Below, piece after piece: positions 1 to 5,804 of a DNA stretch of 34,012 nucleotides (position 1 is the stretch's first letter; each line of letters opens with the position of its first letter). The notes under the pieces are model-generated. The model saw only the letters and a list, made by a program, of their open reading frames with translations, did not search any database and had not been told where the DNA came from. A program made the position numbers and the translations under genes. Source of the DNA: an uncultured Collinsella sp. (lineage in GTDB: Bacteria > Actinomycetota > Coriobacteriia > Coriobacteriales > Coriobacteriaceae); NCBI GenBank assembly GCA_958438955.1, contig CAUBTS010000014.1:1-34012 (forward strand). Reading direction: 5' to 3'.

Positions 1-1049
1 GCGGCTGCTTCGGCTACGGGGACGGCGCGCGGGACGATGCAGGGATCGTGGCGGCCGTGGACCGAGAGCTCGGCATTTTCCATGGCGTCCATGTCCACGG
101 TCTGTTGCTCGCGGCCAATTGAGGGCGTCGGCTTTACGGCCATGCGCCACATGACGGGCGCGCCGGTCGAAATACCGCCCAGGATGCCGCCGGCGTTATT
201 GGACTCGACCTCGATTTCGCCGGTCTCGGCATCGATGCGATATGGATCGTTGTTCTCGCTGCCGCGCATGGCGGCCACGGCAAAGCCCATGCCAAACTCC
301 ACGCCCTTTACGGCGGGAATGCCAAACGCGATTTGCGCGATGCGGTTCTCGATGCCGTCGAACATGGGGTCGCCTATGCCCGTGGGAAGCCCGTAAATGC
401 CGCACTCCACGATGCCGCCGATGCTGTCGAGCTCGTCGCGCGCGGCCAGAATCTCCTCGCGCATGCGGCCGGCTGCGGCGGCGTCAATGCACGGCAGATC
501 GTTCGTAAGGATCGCCTTGCGGTCGGCCTCGCGATAGACCATATCGTCCATCGGCAGGTCGGAGATGCCGCCGATCTGCGCGACGTGCGCCATGACCTGA
601 ATGCCGCGGGCCTCGAGTGCCTGCAGCGCAATGCCGCCGGCGATGCATAAGGGTGCCGTTAGGCGGCCGGAGAAATGCCCGCCACCAGCGACATCGTGCA
701 TGTTGTGATACTTCACGCGCGCAGGGAAGTCCGCATGTCCGGGGCGGGGCTTGCGGCGCAGCTCGGAGTAATCCTTGGAGCGCGTGTTGGTGTTCTCGAT
801 AATCGCGGCGATGGGCGCGCCGGTGGTATGTCCATCGACAACACCGGCGATGATGTGGGCGGCGTCGGCCTCGCGGCGTTTGGTCGCGGTCTCGTCGCGA
901 CCGGGGGCGCGACGGTCGAGGAAGGCCTGCAGCTTCTCCTGGTCCACGGCGATGCCCGCCGGGATGCCATCGAGCGAGCAGCCGATAGCGGGAGAGTGCG
1001 ACTGGCCGAAGATGCTTAAGTGCAAGACGTTGCCAAAGGTCGAGGACAT
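1..1049 (-). CDS. aroC: Chorismate synthase, 3' end cut by window edge
   Basis: Chorismate synthase makes chorismate from 5-enolpyruvylshikimate-3-phosphate, using reduced FMN as cofactor; it is the last shared step of the aromatic pathway and is cytosolic. About 349 residues are visible. Translating the minus strand gives the family's N-terminal STFG and GxSHSPAIGC-type segment, RPGHADF in the central region, and GRHDPCIVPRAVPVAEA near the C-terminus, so only the last few dozen residues are missing. The ATG at 1049 follows GAGGAGG with a 6-base spacer; this ribosome binding site lies in the last codons of aroA. Only one base separates the aroA stop from this start, so translational coupling is likely. 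It is the last visible gene of the operon; transcription continues leftward out of the window. Confidence 0.95.
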   Translation of the reverse strand, partial: MSSTFGNVLHLSIFGQSHSPAIGCSLDGIPAGIAVDQEKLQAFLDRRAPGRDETATKRREADAAHIIAGVVDGHTTGAPIAAIIENTNTRSKDYSELRRKPRPGHADFPARVKYHNMHDVAGGGHFSGRLTAPLCIAGGIALQALEARGIQVMAHVAQIGGISDLPMDDMVYREADRKAILTNDLPCIDAAAAGRMREEILAARDELDSIGGIVECGIYGLPTGIGDPMFDGIENRIAQIAFGIPAVKGVEFGMGFAVAAMRGSENNDPYRIDAETGEIEVESNNAGGILGGISTGAPVMWRMAVKPTPSIGREQQTVDMDAMENAELSVHGRHDPCIVPRAVPVAEAA

Positions 1050-1050
1050 G

Positions 1051-2370
1051 CTATTCCTCCTCGAGCGTGACCTTGCCGCCCAGTAGGCGGTAGTGGTCGA
1101 AGAAATCGGGATAGGACTTGTTGACGGCCTCGGCGCCGTGGATCACGACCTCGCCGGTGGCGCGGCTCGCGGCGATGGCGGCCATCATGGCGATGCGGTG
1201 GTCGTTGTGCGAATCGACCTCGCCTCCGGTGAAGGCATCGACACCCTTGATGATGAGGTCGTCACCGGCGATGCGCACCTGCGCTCCCAGCGCGGTGAGC
1301 TCGCGGGTGGTGGTGACCAGACGGTCAGATTCCTTGATGCGCAGGCGTGCGCAGTCACGGATGAACGTGCGGCCCTGAGCCAGCGATGCCACGGCCGAGA
1401 TGACGGGCACCAGGTCCGGAATGTCGTGGGCGCTCATCTCAAAGCCGGCGAGCTTGTCGGACTGCACAGTGGCGGCGTTCGTGGAGCGCACGATGCGGGC
1501 GCCAAAGCGCGAAAGCGCGGCGAGCACGTTGCGGTCGCCCTGTGCGGAGCTCAGCGACACGCCCTCGACGGTGATGGGGTCGGTGCCGATGGCGCCGGCG
1601 CACAGCCAAAAGGCGGCGTTGGACCAGTCTCCCTCGACGGCTACGCTGCCGGGCGTACGGTACGATCCACTGTTTACGCGGAAGTTCGTGACCTCGGGTT
1701 GGCCGTCCTTGGCCGGAATACGCTCGACGTTGACCTCGACACCAAAGGCCTTCATGGCCTGGATGGTCAGGTTGATATAGGGGCGGCTCTCGATGAGGCC
1801 GGTCACTTGCACACAGGAGGGCTGGGCCAGTAGCGGGGCCGCCAGCAGCAGGCCGGAGATGTACTGCGAGCTCACGTTGCCCGGCAGGATAAAGGTGCCC
1901 GGGCGCATGCGGCCGCTTGTCTTGAGCGGAAAACCGCCCAGGCCCTGCAGGTCGCAGCCGGCGGCAATGATCTCATCGGAGAGCGGGGAGAGGGGGCGTG
2001 CGCCCAGACGGCCCTGGCCCACAAAGGTTGCCTCTGCCCCCAGCGCGCAGGCGACGGGCAGCATAAAGCGGAGCGTGGAGCCGCTCTCGCCGCAGTCGAG
2101 CGTGCCGCCCGCAAGTGCCTTGAGCAGGCCGAACTCAATACTCTTCATAGTGGGATGGACCTGGAAGCCGTCCTCGACGGTCTCGATGCGGGCGCCCAGC
2201 GCCGTGAGGCAGCGCACCGTGGCTTCGATATCGGCGCAGGTGGTGTTGCAAGTGACGTGCGTCTCGCCGTTGGCGAGTGCGGCGCAGATGATGAGGCGGT
2301 GCGCCATCGACTTGGATGCGATGGCGGGGACGGTGCCCTTGAGTGGGGAGGGGGTGATGCGGGCTAGCAT
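1051..2370 (-). CDS. aroA: 3-phosphoshikimate 1-carboxyvinyltransferase (EPSP synthase)
   Basis: EPSP synthase transfers the enolpyruvyl group of PEP to shikimate-3-phosphate, the sixth step of the shikimate pathway, and is the glyphosate target in many organisms. The 439 residues match the usual family length. Visible landmarks are KSMAHR near residue 20 (substrate-binding lysine region), GESGSTLRF near residue 95, EGDWSNAAFWL in the middle, and KESDRL and DHRIAM toward the C-terminus. The PEP-site motif reads GESGSTLRF rather than the NAGTAMRP of class I enzymes, so its inhibitor sensitivity cannot be assumed. The start overlaps the end of aroB by 7 bases, and aroC follows after one base. 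This packing supports a single polycistronic message. Confidence 0.96.
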   Translation of the reverse strand: MLARITPSPLKGTVPAIASKSMAHRLIICAALANGETHVTCNTTCADIEATVRCLTALGARIETVEDGFQVHPTMKSIEFGLLKALAGGTLDCGESGSTLRFMLPVACALGAEATFVGQGRLGARPLSPLSDEIIAAGCDLQGLGGFPLKTSGRMRPGTFILPGNVSSQYISGLLLAAPLLAQPSCVQVTGLIESRPYINLTIQAMKAFGVEVNVERIPAKDGQPEVTNFRVNSGSYRTPGSVAVEGDWSNAAFWLCAGAIGTDPITVEGVSLSSAQGDRNVLAALSRFGARIVRSTNAATVQSDKLAGFEMSAHDIPDLVPVISAVASLAQGRTFIRDCARLRIKESDRLVTTTRELTALGAQVRIAGDDLIIKGVDAFTGGEVDSHNDHRIAMMAAIAASRATGEVVIHGAEAVNKSYPDFFDHYRLLGGKVTLEEE

Positions 2371-3470
2371 ACGGATGCGTCTCCCTTCTGGCCGAGGCCC
2401 TCGGCAATTAAATCATGGAAGGTGGAAAGCGGCGTGCGGTCGATGCTGCAGCGGCCAATGCCGTGCGGAATCACCAGATCGATGGTGTCACCGGCGCGTT
2501 TTTTGTCGTGCAGTGCCTCGGCAAAGACGGCGTCGGCCGAAAGCTCACAGCGAGTCTTGAGGCCATGACGGGCGCAGAGCTCTTCGATGCGGCCCGGCAG
2601 CTCGGCGTCGCAGATGCCATGAAGCGCTGCGGCACGCGTGATGACACCCATGCCGATCGACACGCAGTTGCCGTGTCCCAGCTCAAAGTGCTCGCAGGCC
2701 TCGACGGCGTGTCCGGCGCTGTGTCCAAAGTTGAGCAGCTTGCGCTGGTTGGTTTCGCGCTCGTCGGCAACGACCACGGCGCGCTTAATATCGATATTGC
2801 GGGCGATGATGAGCGCCACGCGGGCCACGTCCCGGTTAAGCAGCTCCAGCGTGAGCGGGGTCTTCTCGAGCTCATCGAAGAGCTCCGGATCGGCAATCAC
2901 GGCGTGCTTGACGACTTCGCCGCAGCCGTCGGCGAACTGCTCGGGCGTGAGGGTGGCAAGGCATCCCACGTCGGCGATAACTACGCTCGGCTGCCAAAAG
3001 GCACCGGCCAAGTTCTTGCCTGCAGCCAGGTCGATGGCGGTCTTGCCACCCACCGACGAATCCACCATGGCGAGCAGGCTCGTCGGGATCTGCACAAACT
3101 TGCAGCCGCGCATGTAGGTGGCGGCCACAAAGCCCGCCACGTCGCCCACGACGCCGCCACCGAGTGCCACGATCACGTCGGAGCGCGAAAGCTCGTGCTC
3201 TGCCACAAACTCCATAATGGCAACATAGGTTTCGGCGCGCTTATGGGCCTCTCCGGCCTCGAAGGTGCAGATGCTCACCTCGTAGCCTGACGCCTCCAGG
3301 CTCTGCTTAACGGGCATCTGGTAGAGCGGGCCCACGTTGGTGTCCGTCACGATGACGGCCTTGGTACCGCCGGCAGTGGCGCGCACGAGTGGTCCCGCCT
3401 GCTCCAGCAAAAACGTGCCAACATGCACCTGGTAGGGGCGTGCAGTGTCGATATCGATGGTAATCGCCAT
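2364..3470 (-). CDS. aroB: 3-dehydroquinate synthase
   Basis: AroB cyclises DAHP to 3-dehydroquinate, using NAD and a divalent metal; it is the second step of the shikimate pathway. The 368-residue product has the glycine-rich NAD-binding segment GGGVVGDVAGF around residue 105, followed by PTSLLAMVDSSVGGKTAI. The likely metal-ligand regions are CGEVVKHAVI and FGHSAGHAVE, plus a following GHGNC segment. The ATG at 3470 is preceded by AAAGGACC on the minus strand. The 36-base gap to tyrA is the only real spacer inside the aro operon. The gene's end overlaps the start of aroA. Confidence 0.96.
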   Translation of the reverse strand: MAITIDIDTARPYQVHVGTFLLEQAGPLVRATAGGTKAVIVTDTNVGPLYQMPVKQSLEASGYEVSICTFEAGEAHKRAETYVAIMEFVAEHELSRSDVIVALGGGVVGDVAGFVAATYMRGCKFVQIPTSLLAMVDSSVGGKTAIDLAAGKNLAGAFWQPSVVIADVGCLATLTPEQFADGCGEVVKHAVIADPELFDELEKTPLTLELLNRDVARVALIIARNIDIKRAVVVADERETNQRKLLNFGHSAGHAVEACEHFELGHGNCVSIGMGVITRAAALHGICDAELPGRIEELCARHGLKTRCELSADAVFAEALHDKKRAGDTIDLVIPHGIGRCSIDRTPLSTFHDLIAEGLGQKGDASVC

Positions 3471-3506
3471 AAGCTTCGGTCCTTTCGACCTGGCGTGATA
3501 GGTGGT

Positions 3507-4421
3507 CTAGTGGGAGGTCTCGTCGTCGAGCGCGCGCTTAATGCGGTCGCCCTCGGCAAGGAGATTCTCCAGATAGCGCTGGTCGCGGTCCTTGAGCGCA
3601 CGGCTGTAGGCGCCGAGCGATTCGATCAGATGGTCGATCTCGTAGGCGAGCGCGTCGGCGTCGTCGATCATGAGCTCGGACCACATTTGCGGGTTGAGGT
3701 GCGCCACGCGGGTGAGATCGCGGTAGCTACCGGCCGAAAAGCCGTGGTGGACCTGGGCGGTGGGGCTTTTGACGTAGGCGTTGGACACCACGTGCGCAAG
3801 CTGGCTCGTGAAGGCGATGACGCGGTCGTGCTCGGCGGCGCTGGTCACGCTGAACTTGCCAAAGCCCAAGGGGCGCACCATCTCGCGCACCTGGCCCAAA
3901 AGCTCCAGTTTGAGCGCATCGTCCACCGCGGGCGGCACGAGCACGAGTGGCGCGCCCTGGAACAGGTCGGCGCGGGAGTGTGCGTAGCCCGAGTACTGCG
4001 TGCCCGCCATGGGGTGTGCGCCCACAAAGTAAAAGCCGTGCTCACGGGCAAGCTCAAAGGCACGTTCGCACACGATGCCCTTGACGCCCACGGTGTCGAT
4101 CACCACGGGACCCATGATGGCCTCGGTGTCGGTGGCGTCGGCGAGGGCCTGGGCATGCGCCTCGAGCCACTCGATGCAGGCCTCGGGGTAGCAAGCCAGG
4201 ACGATGATGTCGCATTCGCCGAGTGTCTTGTCGTTGAGCTCTCCGGCGACAGTGCCCATGCTGGCGGCCGTCATGACATCGTCATCGGGGTCCCAGGCCA
4301 GCACGCGGACGCCCGCCTGGGCATAGCCGCGGGCAAAGCTACCGCCGATGAGGCCAAGGCCGACGATACCGGCGCACTTGGGGCCGCCCTGGTTAACGCG
4401 CGCGTTTCTCACCGTACCCAT
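3507..4421 (-). CDS. tyrA: Prephenate (or arogenate) dehydrogenase
   Basis: This enzyme oxidatively decarboxylates prephenate (or arogenate) on the way to tyrosine. The 304 residues start with a Rossmann NAD(P) loop, GLGLIGGS at residues 21-28, and carry the family motif GAHPMAGTQYSGY in the middle, which contains the conserved HPMAG histidine. Helical sequence follows, typical of the C-terminal dimerisation domain. There is no obvious C-terminal ACT domain, so tyrosine feedback through such a domain is not evident. The ATG at 4421 has GGAG six bases upstream; that GGAG overlaps the end of aroF, whose stop is 3 bases before this start. Prephenate versus arogenate specificity and NAD versus NADP preference cannot be read from sequence alone. 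Confidence 0.92.
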   Translation of the reverse strand: MGTVRNARVNQGGPKCAGIVGLGLIGGSFARGYAQAGVRVLAWDPDDDVMTAASMGTVAGELNDKTLGECDIIVLACYPEACIEWLEAHAQALADATDTEAIMGPVVIDTVGVKGIVCERAFELAREHGFYFVGAHPMAGTQYSGYAHSRADLFQGAPLVLVPPAVDDALKLELLGQVREMVRPLGFGKFSVTSAAEHDRVIAFTSQLAHVVSNAYVKSPTAQVHHGFSAGSYRDLTRVAHLNPQMWSELMIDDADALAYEIDHLIESLGAYSRALKDRDQRYLENLLAEGDRIKRALDDETSH

Positions 4422-4424
4422 GGG

Positions 4425-5447
4425 CTACTCCATGGTCTCTTGGCAGACGACCTCGCGGATGGCGCGAATGCGGCGCATGGTGTCGTCGAACTGGTCGGGG
4501 GTGAGGGCCTGGGCGCCGTCGGACCATGCGCGGCTGGGCTCGTCGTGGACCTCGATCTCCAGGCCGTTGGCGCCGCAGGCGGTCGCGGCGAGCGCCATGG
4601 GCTCAACGTAGCGGGTGTAGCCGGTGGCGTGGCTGGGGTCGGCGACGACGGGCAGGTGCGACAGGTGGTGCAGAACCGGCACGGCGTTGAGGTCGAAGGT
4701 ATTGCGGGTGCGGGTCTCGAAGGTGCGGATACCGCGCTCGCACAGGATGACGTTGTCGTTGCCCTCGCTCATGATGTACTCGGCTGCCATAAGCAGCTCG
4801 TCGATCGTGCCGGACATGCCGCGCTTGAGCAGAATCGGGGTCTGGGTCTTGCCGACCTCCTTGAGCAGGGGGAAGTTCTGGGCGTTGCGGGCGCCGATCT
4901 GCATGACGTCAATCTTCTTGTCCAAGAAGACCTGCACGTCGCGCGGGTCCATGATCTCGGTGACGATCGGCATGTCGAGCTCGGCAGACGCCTCGCACAG
5001 CAGGTCGAGGCCGGCGGGGCCCATGCCCTGGTAGGCGTAGGGGGAGGTGCGGGGCTTGTAGGCACCGCCGCGCAGCATCGTGGCGCCGGCGGCCTTCACG
5101 CGGCGTGCGATGCGGATGAGGTTCTCGCCCTCGACGGAGCAGGGACCGGCGATGACCTGGAACTGGTCGCCGCCGATCTTGACGCCGTGACCGCAGTCGA
5201 TGACGGAGTCCTCGGGGTGGAACTTGCGGTTGGCGCGCTTGAACGGCTCGGAGACGCGCTGCACGCGCTCGACGACATCCATGGACTCGAGCAGGAACGG
5301 GTCGATCTTGGTCGTATCGCCCACCAGGCCGATAATCGTCTCATTCTCGCCGCGCGAGACATCGGTCTTCAGGCCCTTTTTCTCAATCCAGCTGACGATA
5401 TGGCCGACGGCCTCGTCGCTGGCGCTCTGCTTTAAAATTGCAATCAT
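4425..5447 (-). CDS. aroF: 3-deoxy-7-phosphoheptulonate synthase (DAHP synthase) with N-terminal regulatory domain
   Basis: DAHP synthase condenses PEP and erythrose-4-phosphate, the committed step into aromatic biosynthesis. I chose the ATG at 5447 over the upstream in-frame ATG at 5495. It sits behind GAGAGG, and its product begins MIAILK, the usual start of the small ferredoxin-like regulatory domain found in Thermotoga-type enzymes; the upstream ATG lies inside the leader hairpin. The protein has 340 residues: about 80 regulatory residues, then a TIM-barrel synthase with GPCSVEGENL, GGAYKPRTSPYAYQG, KRGMSGT and VVADPSHATGY. It is the promoter-proximal gene of the aro operon. Regulation probably combines allosteric control through the N-terminal domain with the leader hairpin described separately. 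Confidence 0.95.
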   Translation of the reverse strand: MIAILKQSASDEAVGHIVSWIEKKGLKTDVSRGENETIIGLVGDTTKIDPFLLESMDVVERVQRVSEPFKRANRKFHPEDSVIDCGHGVKIGGDQFQVIAGPCSVEGENLIRIARRVKAAGATMLRGGAYKPRTSPYAYQGMGPAGLDLLCEASAELDMPIVTEIMDPRDVQVFLDKKIDVMQIGARNAQNFPLLKEVGKTQTPILLKRGMSGTIDELLMAAEYIMSEGNDNVILCERGIRTFETRTRNTFDLNAVPVLHHLSHLPVVADPSHATGYTRYVEPMALAATACGANGLEIEVHDEPSRAWSDGAQALTPDQFDDTMRRIRAIREVVCQETME

Positions 5448-5457
5448 GGTGTGCCTC

Positions 5458-5520
5458 TCACCTCGATGGATAACTTTTGCAAAAACGGCCCGCATCGCGA
5501 GCCGTGTATATATGGTGCAT
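5458..5520 (-). CDS. Possible leader peptide upstream of aroF
   Basis: A 20-codon ORF begins at the ATG at 5520, about where transcription from the predicted aroF promoter should start, so it could be translated leaderless. It holds two Tyr codons, one Phe codon and two adjacent His codons. The terminator-like hairpin lies inside it, over codons 6 to 12. Its TGA stop is 10 bases before the aroF ATG and abuts the aroF ribosome binding site, which would allow translational coupling. There is no codon-usage or homology support, so the ORF may be accidental. Confidence 0.3.
   Translation of the reverse strand: MHHIYTARDAGRFCKSYPSR
5481..5504 (-). terminator. Attenuator-like hairpin in the aroF leader
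   Basis: On the minus strand, CGGCTCGC, loop GAT and GCGGGCCG form an 8-bp stem with one G-U pair, followed directly by TTTTT. This is the shape of an intrinsic terminator. It lies between the predicted aroF promoter and the aroF start, so it could abort transcription of the operon. The plus-strand reading has no T-tract after the hairpin, so the element points toward aroF and not toward the tRNA. Confidence 0.55.
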
Positions 5521-5528
5521 GAGAGTTT

Positions 5529-5557
5529 ATACTATCTGACTCGCTTTTGCCTTCTAA
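5529..5557 (-). promoter_or_regulatory. Predicted promoter of the aro operon
   Basis: Reading the minus strand, TTAGAA (5557-5552) and TAGTAT (5534-5529) are separated by 17 bases and resemble sigma70-type -35 and -10 boxes. An overlapping TATAAA (5531-5526) is an alternative -10. Predicted initiation falls near 5520, giving a leader of about 73 bases before aroF. It diverges from the tRNA-Arg promoter at 5611-5640. Confidence 0.5.
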
Positions 5558-5610
5558 AGTGGGCCGTTGCGCCTCGTCTTCCTCGGAATTGCAAAGCTTT
5601 TTCTTTTATT

Positions 5611-5640
5611 TTGATAGCCCGTGGTGCACTTGGGTATAAT
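5611..5640 (+). promoter_or_regulatory. Promoter of tRNA-Arg
   Basis: TTGATA (5611-5616) and a perfect TATAAT (5635-5640) are spaced by 18 bases. The tRNA starts 12 bases after the -10 box, as expected for a short 5' leader removed by RNase P. Confidence 0.75.
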
Positions 5641-5651
5641 GCCAAACGTTG

Positions 5652-5728
5652 GCCCTATTAGCTCAGGGGATTAGAGCGTCTGCCTCCGGAGCAGAAGGCC
5701 GTTGGTTCGAATCCAACATGGGGCACCA
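5652..5728 (+). tRNA. tRNA-Arg (anticodon CCG)
   Basis: The full cloverleaf can be drawn by hand. The acceptor stem is GCCCTAT (5652-5658) with ATGGGGC (5718-5724), including one G-U pair. The D stem is GCTC/GAGC, the anticodon stem TCTGC/GCAGA, and the T stem GTTGG/CCAAC around TTCGAAT. The seven-base anticodon loop CTCCGGA places CCG at 5686-5688, which reads the arginine codon CGG. The 3' CCA is encoded (5726-5728). Confidence 0.96.
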
Positions 5729-5739
5729 TCGAACGTAAG

Positions 5740-5775
5740 ACCGTCCGAACCTCGCATGGTCCGGGCGGTTTTTCT
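5740..5775 (+). terminator. Terminator of tRNA-Arg
   Basis: An 11-position stem (5740-5750 with 5759-5769) has one mismatch and closes an 8-base loop. It is followed by TTTTCTT. It ends the tRNA transcript immediately before the ATPase gene. Confidence 0.8.
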
Positions 5776-5804
5776 TATACCGACGCGACGTGATGGGACG
5801 TGGT

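Noticed and set aside
3423..5435. Open frame of 670 codons antisense to tyrA and aroF
   Set aside because: Same codon-bias effect; the sense strand encodes clear aromatic pathway enzymes, and the antisense product shows no motif.
5448..5495. N-terminally extended DAHP synthase from the ATG at 5495
   Set aside because: The extra 16 residues overlap the leader hairpin, have no ribosome binding site, and are absent from the family N-terminus as I know it.
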